NCBI GenBank assembly: GCA_032160705.1
Contig: JAVHVE010000028.1
Coordinates: forward strand, 6,682-70,681
Origin: QHXM01 sp032160705
Lineage (GTDB): Bacteria; Acidobacteriota; Blastocatellia; Pyrinomonadales; Pyrinomonadaceae
Length of the DNA stretch: 64,000 nucleotides
Direction of reading: 5' to 3'
Shown in pieces: positions 44,284 through 52,693 of the stretch (within the stretch, counting starts at the first letter, position 1; each line of letters begins with the position of its first letter). Under the pieces are notes generated by a model. The model worked only from the letters and a program-made list of their open reading frames with translations. It was not told the origin of the DNA and made no database searches. Made by a program: the position numbers and the translations under genes.

Positions 44284-45363
44284 TTAGCTTGCGACGCCGA
44301 CCGATTCAGCGCCTTTGTCCTGTTCGGCGGATGACTCGTGCTGCGACTCGGCTTCGTCGCCGCCGCCGCTCGCTCCGCGAACGGGCGCGCCAGTTCCTGC
44401 CTCTGGATGATCGCCGATGCTGTCGGGCTGCTGTCCCGTTGTGCCGAAGCCCTGATTGCCCGGAACAGACACTTGAGTCTCGGCGGAAGGCGCAGCCGCA
44501 CTCATGTCCGTTGCGTTCTCCGCTTCACGTCCGGGATCAACACTCGTCGTCACGCTGCTGGTATTATCAGCACTGGCGCTCGCGCGTCGGCGCGATGTTG
44601 CAGCGTCACCACCGCCGTCTCCTGCGGCAGTCTCCGCCTGCGCCTCGCCTTCCGCACTTTCAGCGCCTTCTGTGAGCATCTGCTGGCCTTCGAGGACAGC
44701 ATCGGCAATGCGTGAAGCAAATAACCGAACCGCTCTCAGCGCGTCATCGTTGCCAGGGATAATGTAGTCAATTCCTTCGGGCGAGCAATTTGTGTCAACG
44801 ACTGCAACGACAGGGATGCCGAGACGATTAGCCTCCGCCACAGCGATCTCTTCTTTGCGAACATCAATGATGAAGATGGCGTCGGGCAGACGAGTCATCA
44901 TCTTGATGCCGGAGAGATTTTTGTTGAGACTCTCGCGCTCGCGGTCGAGCTTGATGCGTTCCTTTTTGGTGAGCTTCTCGGCGCGCCCATCGGTTTGCAT
45001 CGCTTCGAGGTCTTTGAGGCGCTTGATGGATTTCTGGACGGTCTGGAAGTTGGTCAGCAGACCGCCGAGCCAGCGTTGATTGATATAGTACATCCCGGCG
45101 CGCTCCGCTTCCTCGCGGATGGCGTCCTGCGCCTGACGCTTCGTGCCGACAAAGAGCACGGTCTTGCCGCGATCTTCGCCCACCAGGTCTGTGACAAACT
45201 GGATGGCGTCGCGGAACATGCGCTGCGTCTTCTGTAGATCAATAATGTAGATGCCGTTGCGCTCGCCAAAAATGTATTCCTTCATTTTCGGATTCCAGCG
45301 CCTGATCTGGTGGCCGAAATGTACGCCAGCCTCCAGCAATTCTTTCATCGTAACCGAAGCCAA
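44284..45363 (-). CDS. rpsB: 30S ribosomal protein S2 with long disordered C-terminal extension
   Basis: Residues 1-240 match S2 (MKELLEAGVHFGHQIRRWNPKMKEYIFGERNGIYIID, LGGLLTNFQT, VVDTNCSPEGIDYIIPGNDDA). The remaining ~120 residues are a low-complexity Ala/Glu/Gly/Ser-rich tail, so the protein is 359 residues against about 240 in E. coli. A TTG at 45363 is preferred because AAGGAGAG lies at the right distance; an ATG at 45348 is an alternative. It is in the same strand series as tsf. Confidence 0.95.
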   Translation of the reverse strand: MASVTMKELLEAGVHFGHQIRRWNPKMKEYIFGERNGIYIIDLQKTQRMFRDAIQFVTDLVGEDRGKTVLFVGTKRQAQDAIREEAERAGMYYINQRWLGGLLTNFQTVQKSIKRLKDLEAMQTDGRAEKLTKKERIKLDRERESLNKNLSGIKMMTRLPDAIFIIDVRKEEIAVAEANRLGIPVVAVVDTNCSPEGIDYIIPGNDDALRAVRLFASRIADAVLEGQQMLTEGAESAEGEAQAETAAGDGGGDAATSRRRASASADNTSSVTTSVDPGREAENATDMSAAAPSAETQVSVPGNQGFGTTGQQPDSIGDHPEAGTGAPVRGASGGGDEAESQHESSAEQDKGAESVGVAS

Positions 45364-45467
45364 ATGGAACTCTCCTTCTCAGTGAATTGGTTTAATGTAC
45401 TCGCCGCCGCCATAGTGACTTCCTCAGGGGAAGCAACCAATCAAGACGGGCGACAATGGACTAGAAT

Positions 45468-45548
45468 AGTTTTCAGTTTCCGGTTTTCAGTTTTCAGAAA
45501 CAAGCAACCTGCTTTTACTGGAAACTGAAAACTAAAAACTGAAAACTG
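45468..45548. repeat. Heptad palindrome E18 (CAGTTTT type)
   Basis: AGTTTTCAGTTTCCGG-type arms are matched by AAAACTGAAAACTG copies, with loop AAGCAACCTGCTTTTAC resembling that of E3. It lies between rpsI and rpsB, touching the rpsI stop codon. Confidence 0.9.
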
Positions 45549-45549
45549 T

Positions 45550-45942
45550 TTATCGTTTCGAGAACTGGAAGCGCTTGCGTGCGCCTTTCTGTCCGTATTT
45601 CTTGCGCTCTTTGATGCGCGGGTCGCGCGTGACCAGGCCAGCGTGCTTGAGGGTCGGGCGCAGGTCTGCGTTGAACTCCATCAGGGCGCGCGTGATGCCG
45701 TGGCGAATTGCTCCGGCCTGTCCCGCCGGGCCGCCGCCGTCAACGTTGACGAGAATGTCGAACTTGTTGACAGTTTCGGTCAACCGCAGCGGCTGGAAAA
45801 TAATCATCCGCAGCGTCTCGTTCGGGAAATACTGCTCGAAAGCCTTCTTGTTGATCCTGACTTCGCCCGCACCGGGTCGTAAGTAAACGCGCGCCGTAGA
45901 GCTTTTGCGTCGTCCCGTTCCGTAATATTGAATTTCAGCCAC
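45550..45942 (-). CDS. rpsI: 30S ribosomal protein S9
   Basis: The 130-residue S9 is identified by YGTGRRKSSTARVYLRPG, VDGGGPAGQAGAIRHGI, and the basic C-terminus ending RKRFQFSKR (tail into the P site). It follows rplM on the same strand, as usual in bacteria. Confidence 0.98.
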   Translation of the reverse strand: MAEIQYYGTGRRKSSTARVYLRPGAGEVRINKKAFEQYFPNETLRMIIFQPLRLTETVNKFDILVNVDGGGPAGQAGAIRHGITRALMEFNADLRPTLKHAGLVTRDPRIKERKKYGQKGARKRFQFSKR

Positions 45943-45977
45943 AGCTTTTCCTATCCTTCTAATCTACTGCTTAAATG

Positions 45978-46433
45978 TCATTCTTGATTCAGGCCGGAGG
46001 TGATTTCGAGCGGTTGAGGCTGCTGAGCGGCGTGGGGGTGATTGGCGTCTCGGTAAACCTTCAGCTTTTTAGCCATCGCCTTGCCCAATTTCGTCTTGGG
46101 CAGCATGCCTTTGACCGCCGACTCGATGACGCGCTCCGGGTGCTTCTCAAACTGCTCTTTGACAGAGACCTCGCGCAAGCCGCCCGGATAGAGCGTGTGG
46201 CGGCGATAAACCTTCTGCTCGGCCTTTGACCCCTTGAAGACAGCCTTGCTCGCATTAATCACGATGACGTGGTCGCCCATGTCCATGAAAGGCGTCCACT
46301 GCGGATTGCGCTTGCCGTTAAGCAGGCTGGCGATTTCCGTCGCGAGCCGCCCGACCGTCTGCCCCGCCGCATCAACGACGTACCATTTGCGATTTTCGGC
46401 AAGCCCCTTGCCGCTGGGAAAGTATGTTGACAT
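45978..46433 (-). CDS. rplM: 50S ribosomal protein L13
   Basis: The 151-residue L13 is identified by KWYVVDAAGQTVGRLATEIASLL, DHVIVINA and VKGMLPKTKLGKAM. It starts the translation series rplM-rpsI-rpsB-tsf-pyrH-frr. The last ~10 residues (ITSGLNQE) are an extra tail. Confidence 0.97.
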   Translation of the reverse strand: MSTYFPSGKGLAENRKWYVVDAAGQTVGRLATEIASLLNGKRNPQWTPFMDMGDHVIVINASKAVFKGSKAEQKVYRRHTLYPGGLREVSVKEQFEKHPERVIESAVKGMLPKTKLGKAMAKKLKVYRDANHPHAAQQPQPLEITSGLNQE

Positions 46434-46571
46434 AGATAACTCTCTCTGGAATAAGCGTCTGGAACGCGAACGGATAGAATAACGAAATGCTCAGAAAATT
46501 GTCAAGTTAAAGGCGGCAAGGGCGCGTCCTGACTTCTGTGGAAAGCACATCACCAACTAATCAAATAGATG

Positions 46572-47072
46572 TCAGACCTCGCAGCGTATTTCTCTTCCTT
46601 TAACTCTGCCTTTCCTGAATTTAATCTCTTTTTCGGTCAACGTCGGCGTCCCCCTGGGGGGCTTTACGCCTGATGGCGCTATCCAGAACTCCATCATCGG
46701 TTCTTCACGATAGCCGCCGTCAATCACTTCGATTCTCGAAGCTTCTATACCTCTACTATTGGTTAAATAGTCAATCCAGGGAGTCATTCGCGCTTTTGCT
46801 TCTCCGCGTCGCGGCAGCAGTTTCACTTCCACGTACCGCTTCGTCCTCCTGTTGTAAATGTTACTGAGATAGCTTTTCCCGCCATAAAAGATGATGTAGC
46901 CCTTCATGGTCGGTTCTTGTTGTAGTTGGATTGCCAGATTATCCAAACGAGCTTTGGCGTCTTCACAGTTAACTTGCCCCATCTCGTCAAACTTCCTGGC
47001 TTCCTGCTGCGCGAAAGCGGTGGCTGTGAACACGAAGAAGCAAAGGAATACAATTTGAAGTTTTGTTTTCAT
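46572..47072 (-). CDS. Secreted hypothetical protein
   Basis: The 166-residue protein has a signal peptide (MKTKLQIVFLCFFVFTATAFAQ) and a compact C-terminal domain with YIIFYGGKSYLSN, DYLTNSRGIEASRIEVIDGGYRE and MEFWIAPSG. Several secreted proteins with this DGGYRE-MEFW arrangement occur in related genomes (from memory). Function is unknown. Cysteines at the ends (NCEDAK and REIRCEV) might form a disulfide. Confidence 0.78.
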   Translation of the reverse strand: MKTKLQIVFLCFFVFTATAFAQQEARKFDEMGQVNCEDAKARLDNLAIQLQQEPTMKGYIIFYGGKSYLSNIYNRRTKRYVEVKLLPRRGEAKARMTPWIDYLTNSRGIEASRIEVIDGGYREEPMMEFWIAPSGVKPPRGTPTLTEKEIKFRKGRVKGREIRCEV

Positions 47073-47189
47073 CTCTCAGTTTCGCCTTTCATGGTGACGA
47101 TTACGACCTCCCTTAACATGCCGAGAGGCTCCCGAGCGATTGAACGCTTGAGAGCCTCTATGGTTCTTCCGGCTGTTGGATGGATGTGC

Positions 47190-48401
47190 TTATGGCGTTG
47201 ACTTTGGCTGCGTATCCGGCTGAGTGCCAGTGTTGCGCTTCAGCTTCGGCGGATCAGCCGGTTTCCGGTCGGACGGAGTAGTTCCGCTATCCGAAGTTCC
47301 CGTCGAGCCGTCGGGCGCGGGCGGTTGGCGTCGCTTCAAAGTAGGCCGTCCCGGCGTTCCGTTCTCATCGGCGGCGATGTTCCCGGCGGTTGAGGCTTTC
47401 GCGTTCGACATTCTCATCAATCGAGCTTTGACTCTCTGAAATTCAGAGGTGCTGATGGCGTACTCTTCCTTCTCAGGGAAACGCGACACGAGCGTGAGCG
47501 ATGCGGCGCGCCTTTCGGGCGGCTGTGGATGAGTCGAAAATGCCTTCGAGAGGAAGCCGGGCTTCTTCTGGTTCTTCGCCGCCAGCTTCTCAAACATCGT
47601 CGCCAGCGCATTCGGGTCGTAACCGGCAGCGTATAGATACTGCACACCCAGCTTGTCTGCCTCAGACTCGGCGCTGCGGCTGAACTTCATAAAGCCCAGC
47701 AGCGCGGCCAGCGGGCCCGCGTTATTGACGATCAGTCCGGGGATGCCGCCGAGGAAAATCGAACCCGCCATCAGTCCGTACTGTGCGAGCGTGGCTTTCG
47801 CCTGGTTCTCGACGGCGTGCCGTGCGGCGACGTGCGCGATCTCATGTGCCATCACGCCCGCCAGTTCCGCCTCGTTATCAGCGCCGAGAATCAATCCCTT
47901 GTTGACGTAGAAGAACCCGCCGGGCAGGGCGAAGGCATTGACCTCGTCGGAGTCAATCACCTTGATGGTGAACGGCACTTTGGCGTCCGAATGGAGAACG
48001 ATGTTCTGACCGACGCGATTGACGTACTCCGTGATGACTGGATCGTCAACGAACTTCGCTTCTCTATCCACTTCGGCGGCCAGATAGCGGCCAAGCGCGA
48101 CCTCTTTCTCCAGCCCGCCTGACATCCAGGAGATGAAGCCGCCGTTGATCTTGCGCTTGCCGATCATGGCCGGGTCTTCATCGGTCGCGAGCGCCTTGCC
48201 GTTCGTTGGTGCGCTCGCGGTCGCCGTCGGCTGCTGTTTCTTGTCTTGCTTGGTTTTAGAATCCTGCTGGACTGTGGTGCTGGCGGTCTGCTTATCCTGT
48301 TGCGGCTGCTGTGCAGGCAGAGCGACGACGGCCACTGCGCTCGTCCATAGACTAAAGGCGAGCATGAGAGCCGTCAGAACGCGGGAGAAGCGATTATTCA
48401 T
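47190..48401 (-). CDS. Secreted M48-family zinc metallopeptidase
   Basis: The 403-residue protein has a signal peptide, a Gln/Thr-rich stretch and a metallopeptidase core. The zinc site HEIAH lies in GVMAHEIAHVAARHA, with the third ligand Glu in SAESEADKLGVQYLYAAGYDP. Family members such as BepA and LoiP act in outer-membrane quality control. A Pro/Thr/Gly-rich tail follows (about residue 345 on). It is expected in the periplasm or outer membrane. Confidence 0.92.
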   Translation of the reverse strand: MNNRFSRVLTALMLAFSLWTSAVAVVALPAQQPQQDKQTASTTVQQDSKTKQDKKQQPTATASAPTNGKALATDEDPAMIGKRKINGGFISWMSGGLEKEVALGRYLAAEVDREAKFVDDPVITEYVNRVGQNIVLHSDAKVPFTIKVIDSDEVNAFALPGGFFYVNKGLILGADNEAELAGVMAHEIAHVAARHAVENQAKATLAQYGLMAGSIFLGGIPGLIVNNAGPLAALLGFMKFSRSAESEADKLGVQYLYAAGYDPNALATMFEKLAAKNQKKPGFLSKAFSTHPQPPERRAASLTLVSRFPEKEEYAISTSEFQRVKARLMRMSNAKASTAGNIAADENGTPGRPTLKRRQPPAPDGSTGTSDSGTTPSDRKPADPPKLKRNTGTQPDTQPKSTP

Positions 48402-48814
48402 GGTGAAAAGCCTCCAAAAACTTGTGAATGCCGGGGCGATTGGTTCGACAGGCCGCTCTCCTTGTGAAAAGCAAGCTCGGAAAAAAATCGCATCAAGCCA
48501 TGTCCGTTAGAGCATGGCGAAAAATGTTTTCAGTTAAGAGGAGCGCGCTCTAAATGCTACTTGGTCGGTCAGAGCCGATCTTTTGTGGCTATCTTTCTCG
48601 GCGCGCAAGCCTTTGATGCGCCTGCGAGACAAGAGGGTTGCGCCTGTCTCAGAGTAAAACTTCAGGTCGAAATTGTCCTTAAAGGGGCGTCCGGGGCTGG
48701 GGCATTATACAGCAGTGTGCCTTGAAAAGTATAAATATTGCGCCACGTACCCGCGCATGCTACAGTCCAAATGAGTGCGGCCTCACCGCCTGTTTTCTTT
48801 CCCGGAGAGTGTAT
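48402..48814. other. Intergenic region between M48 gene and the large ATPase
   Basis: No gene was seen. A frame open back to 48722 is not adopted as coding because GGAG at 48804 fits the TTG at 48815. The region contains no heptad palindrome. Confidence 0.5.
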
Positions 48815-51415
48815 TTGAAACGCGCGCAGGAAAAGATTAAGGATTTAGTCGAGCCACGGGCGTTCACCGAGGTTCAAAACTACTCAGACGACCCGGCACG
48901 CGCGCTGGACTCTTACCTGTTCACGGACGCCACTTCAGACCTTTTCGCACGCTGGCTCGATGCGCTCGCCAGCCTTTCCAGCAACCAAGGGACGGCACGC
49001 GCTCTGGCGGGCTTTCGCGGCGTCGGCAAAAGCCACATGCTCGCCGCTTTCGGCGCTCTCGCCTCTTTGCCGGAACTGCGCCGGACGGTCGCCGACACAC
49101 ATGTCGCCACGAGCGCAGGTCGTCTCAGGAAAGAGCGTTACAGGGTGGCGCGGGTCGAGAGAGGCACGCGCCCCACGCTGCAAGAAGAATTGAGCGAAGC
49201 GCTTGGCGGCGACCTTGAGGTCTGGAAACGAGAGCCCGCCAAGATGCTTGCTTTCGCCGCAGGTTTGTCGGAGACGCCGCTCGTGCTGGTGATAGACACG
49301 GCCTCTGAGCGCGAGAACCGTGTCGAACGCGATGACGGCCTGCTCTTGAGCGAATTGGCAAATGCTGCGCGAGACGTGAGCGTCTTTGTCGCCCTCGCGC
49401 TCGACGACGACATCGCGGGAGCGGACGGCGCAAACGTCGCAGTTTCGGGTGCGTTCCAGATAGATTACCTCGACCCGGAACATCTTTACAGAATCACAGA
49501 CACGCACCTCTTTCAAAAAAACGCACAATCGCGCGAAGCCTTGCGCGAGATGTACAGAACGCTCAGAAGTGCCGTGCCGGGTTTCAACTGGAGCGAGCCG
49601 CGCTTTGCTGCCATCTATCCGATGCACCCTTTGATTGCCGATGTCGCGTCGGCAGTCCGGCTCTACGTGCCGACGTTTGCCTTCCTGCCATTCGCTGCCG
49701 CCGCGGGCGCGCACGCCGTCAATCGCCCGGCGCTCTCTCTGGTTGTCCTGGACGAATTGTTCGACCGCACCGAAAGAGGGCTACGCCGCGCGGAAAATCT
49801 GAAAGATGCGCTCTTAGCTTACGATCATCTGGCGCGGCACGGCGTCTCGCAGGTTCCCGTGATGCAGCGTCTTCAGGCCAAGCTCGTGCTGAAGGGAATG
49901 TTCATATTGTCGCTGGACGGGCGCGGCGCGACGGCGCGCGAACTGGGCGCGGCGATGCTGCTCTACGACGAGCAACACCCGGCAGCCGCCATCGAGCGGA
50001 TTGAAAATGTCCTTTCCATCTTCGCTCAGGCCGCGCCGCCCGGCTCTCTCCTGAAAAGCGAAGATAAGGGCGAGGCTCGTTATCATTTCAACATCGCGCA
50101 GCCTGCCTCTGTGATCGCCCCGCCTGTTTCCTTATCCACGCCGGATGTGGCTCAAGTCAGCGAAGCCGCGACGGAAGAGCCGCCGCTGCGCCACGTGACT
50201 TTGGCTGACGAAGAACTGGTTGAATGGGCGTCCAGACTGACGGGGCGCGAGGTTGCCGCAGCGCTCTCTGACCCGGATGCGCGCAACCATCTGCGCAACG
50301 CCCTCGCCGAATGGCTCAAGACGTGGAGCGACGCCAATCCTCTCAAGCACTTCGACTCTCTGGAAGATGAAGGTTTGACAACGCGCGTCTGGAATCTGGC
50401 TGAAAGTTTGCGTAAAAGTTTTGGCAGCACGGCGGTCGCCATCGAGGCGATAATTTCAAAGAACATCTCGCTCGAAGAAGGCTTGCAACGGGTGGCGAAC
50501 GCCTTCGGGCATTCAGCCGAAAGACACGCGCGAAACATGGAACAGCTCGCCGAGTTAACGAGCTTCGTCAAAGAATTACCCGAACGAAATCGCGCACGCG
50601 CCTATCTCAGTCTGGCAGAGCCGACCGGGATTGACGAGGTTGAAAGTGCGCGCCGCGAGCTGCTGGTGATAGCCGCAGACGTGCATAATCTTTTCGATGA
50701 AGAGTCTGTCAATCGCTTCAATCTTCTCTGGCGCGAATTCCACGCGCGCTACACAGAGCATTACGCGAAGACACACGACGAGACGCTGCACGACGCGACA
50801 CGTCGCCAGCAAATTGAAGCACAGACGCGCAGCGATGAATGGCGCGAGTTTGAAGCGCTGTCACAGCTACAGCTCGTCAACCGGCGCTACTGGGACGAGG
50901 CGACCGCGTTGCTTGAGAACGCGCGTCACGCAGAATGCGAGCTGCCCGTGCGCGAACTGCTCACGGAGCATCCTTTATGCGCCTGTCGCTTCCGGCTCGC
51001 GTCGGCTGAAACTCTGGCGCGCATTCCGCAGGAAATCAGCGAGATGGTTGAGCGGGGGCGTGCCGCTTATCGTCGTACGCTACTTTTCCTCAGCACGCCG
51101 CTGGCGATTGCTCTCGACGCACTCGCGCGAAAAGACGGTGATACGGAAACTGCCAGCCGGGCGCGCTCACTTTCGGGTGCATTCGCGCAAGGCTCAGGCC
51201 CGGCGCAGTTTTCTACGGCAGACGTGCGATTGATTGAAAGCGCGCTTGAAAGGATGTCCTCGCCGCCCCCTGTACGCCTGCATCTACCATTGAGTGATTA
51301 CGGATTGCTGACGCGCGATGAATTGCGCGCACGACTGAACCAGTGGCTCGACGATCTGCCGAACGAGCCTGCGGTCGTCGAAGTCGTTGACCGGGAAAAC
51401 GGCGATGGCAGTTGA
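48815..51415 (+). CDS. Large P-loop ATPase, BREX PglY/BrxC-like
   Basis: TTG 48815 (GGAG upstream) starts a protein of 866 residues. The Walker A is GFRGVGKSHM near residue 65, a Walker-B-like LVLVIDTASE follows, and the rest is mostly helical. The order (short N-terminus, P-loop with GKSH, long helical part) resembles the DUF6079/PglY and BrxC ATPases of BREX phage-defence systems, but no methyltransferase, PglZ or BrxL gene is adjacent, so a defence role is not supported by context. It overlaps the following DUF2520 gene. I am unsure of the family. Confidence 0.55.
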   Translation: MKRAQEKIKDLVEPRAFTEVQNYSDDPARALDSYLFTDATSDLFARWLDALASLSSNQGTARALAGFRGVGKSHMLAAFGALASLPELRRTVADTHVATSAGRLRKERYRVARVERGTRPTLQEELSEALGGDLEVWKREPAKMLAFAAGLSETPLVLVIDTASERENRVERDDGLLLSELANAARDVSVFVALALDDDIAGADGANVAVSGAFQIDYLDPEHLYRITDTHLFQKNAQSREALREMYRTLRSAVPGFNWSEPRFAAIYPMHPLIADVASAVRLYVPTFAFLPFAAAAGAHAVNRPALSLVVLDELFDRTERGLRRAENLKDALLAYDHLARHGVSQVPVMQRLQAKLVLKGMFILSLDGRGATARELGAAMLLYDEQHPAAAIERIENVLSIFAQAAPPGSLLKSEDKGEARYHFNIAQPASVIAPPVSLSTPDVAQVSEAATEEPPLRHVTLADEELVEWASRLTGREVAAALSDPDARNHLRNALAEWLKTWSDANPLKHFDSLEDEGLTTRVWNLAESLRKSFGSTAVAIEAIISKNISLEEGLQRVANAFGHSAERHARNMEQLAELTSFVKELPERNRARAYLSLAEPTGIDEVESARRELLVIAADVHNLFDEESVNRFNLLWREFHARYTEHYAKTHDETLHDATRRQQIEAQTRSDEWREFEALSQLQLVNRRYWDEATALLENARHAECELPVRELLTEHPLCACRFRLASAETLARIPQEISEMVERGRAAYRRTLLFLSTPLAIALDALARKDGDTETASRARSLSGAFAQGSGPAQFSTADVRLIESALERMSSPPPVRLHLPLSDYGLLTRDELRARLNQWLDDLPNEPAVVEVVDRENGDGS

Positions 51416-52388
51416 GCGCGAAAGCGGCAGGACAAAGGCCAGGCGGCAAATGATGAAGCGAAAGCCGACCGTCGCAATCATCGGAGCAGGTCGTCTGGGG
51501 ACAGCGCTCGCTCGCGCTCTCGCTTCGCACGGCTACAAGGTTGAAGCGGTGATGGCACGCACCATCCGCCATGCCAGGCGCTGCGCCGAACTCGTCGGCA
51601 CACACCCTCTTGCTCTCGCTTCCGCACAACTCGATCAGCTTCCCGCCAGCGATATTCTTTTCATCACCACGCCCGACGATGCGATTACAGAAGTCGCCGC
51701 CGAACTTGCCGCGACGATTGGTAGCCATACAGGGAAGGTGAAAAGCGTTGGCAAAGGGAAGGGCAATCGCGGGCGGACTGTGTTGCATGCCAGCGGCGCG
51801 CTCTCGTCCGCAGCTTTGCAGAGCTTGCGCGATGCGGGCTTCGCCACCGGCTCGATGCATCCGCTCGTGTCTGTGAGCGATCCCCTCCAGGGCGCAAAGA
51901 GTCTGGGCGCGGCCTTCTTCTGCGTGGAAGGCAGCGTGGTCGCAGTTCGCGTGGCGCGCTCCGTTGTGCTTGCGCTCGGAGGGCAGAGTTTTTCCATCAG
52001 CGCAGGTGACAAGGCGCTTTATCATGCGGCGGCGGTGATGGCTTCCGGCCACACGACTGCGCTCTTCGACATCGCAATGGAAATGCTCGTGCGTTGCGGC
52101 CTCGCGCCGCGCCGCGCTCGCGCCGTGCTCCTGCCGCTTTTGAGAAGCACGCTGGAAAACCTCTACACGCAGGACCCGGCACACGCGCTCACAGGAACGT
52201 TCGCCCGCGCGGATAAGACGACCGTAGGAAGACATCTGACTGCGCTTCGCTCGCGGAGAATGGAAGATGCGCTCGCGGCATACATGCTGCTGGGAAGACG
52301 ATCTTTGCAACTGGCGAAAGCGGCGGGCGTTTCCCCGGATGCCCTGAAAGAGATTGCGCGGGCGTTGGCGAAATCCGCAAAAATGTAA
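51405..52388 (+). CDS. Rossmann-fold DUF2520 protein
   Basis: The 327-residue protein has an NADP-binding Rossmann motif (VAIIGAGRLGTALARALASHGYKV), an F420/ProC-like core (LFITTPDDAI, LHASGALSSAAL) and the C-terminal DUF2520 helical domain (GDKALYHAAAVMASGHTTALFDIAMEML). Family members are predicted dehydrogenases with unknown substrate. ATG 51405 overlaps the previous gene by 11 bases; ATG 51450 is an alternative that begins right at the Rossmann motif. Confidence 0.85.
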   Translation: MAVERESGRTKARRQMMKRKPTVAIIGAGRLGTALARALASHGYKVEAVMARTIRHARRCAELVGTHPLALASAQLDQLPASDILFITTPDDAITEVAAELAATIGSHTGKVKSVGKGKGNRGRTVLHASGALSSAALQSLRDAGFATGSMHPLVSVSDPLQGAKSLGAAFFCVEGSVVAVRVARSVVLALGGQSFSISAGDKALYHAAAVMASGHTTALFDIAMEMLVRCGLAPRRARAVLLPLLRSTLENLYTQDPAHALTGTFARADKTTVGRHLTALRSRRMEDALAAYMLLGRRSLQLAKAAGVSPDALKEIARALAKSAKM

Positions 52389-52391
52389 ACT

Positions 52392-52573
52392 TGACCCTGA
52401 AAGGGTCACATACAATAGCCGGGGGCAACGCCCCCGGAATAACGCGCGAAAAAGATTCCCGACCCTGAAGGGGTCGCACATGCAAGGTTGAATGTGCGAC
52501 CCCTTCAGGGTCGAAACTATTTATCTCGTCCAACCGGGGGCGGCGCAAACTCCCGTTTGCTTGCCCCCGGCTA
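52392..52573. repeat. GACCCTGAAGGGGTC palindromic repeat cluster
   Basis: Contains GACCCTGAAAGGGTCACATA, an inner GGGGGCAACGCCCCC hairpin, GACCCTGAAGGGGTCGCACAT matched by ATGTGCGACCCCTTCAGGGTC, and GGGGGCGGCG...TTGCCCCCGG. It is a second, non-heptad repeat family, like that at 18222. The rest of the 52389-52693 gap shows nothing. Confidence 0.75.
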
Positions 52574-52693
52574 TTTTATTTCTCCCCTTCTGGGAGAGGG
52601 CGTGTTTACTTGCGCTGCTCACTTCTTTGGCGTTAGAGTTTGCAGCCATCCCCTGCATAACATCACGTGCGAAAGGATTCCGCGCCGCTCGCA

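Noticed and set aside
48815..51415. A complete BREX defence island
   Set aside because: No methyltransferase, PglZ or other BREX parts are near; only one ATPase-like gene is present.
51213..52481. 422-residue minus-strand frame opposite the DUF2520 gene
   Set aside because: The long frame arises from the high-GC codon pattern of the genes on the other strand; no recognisable domain.
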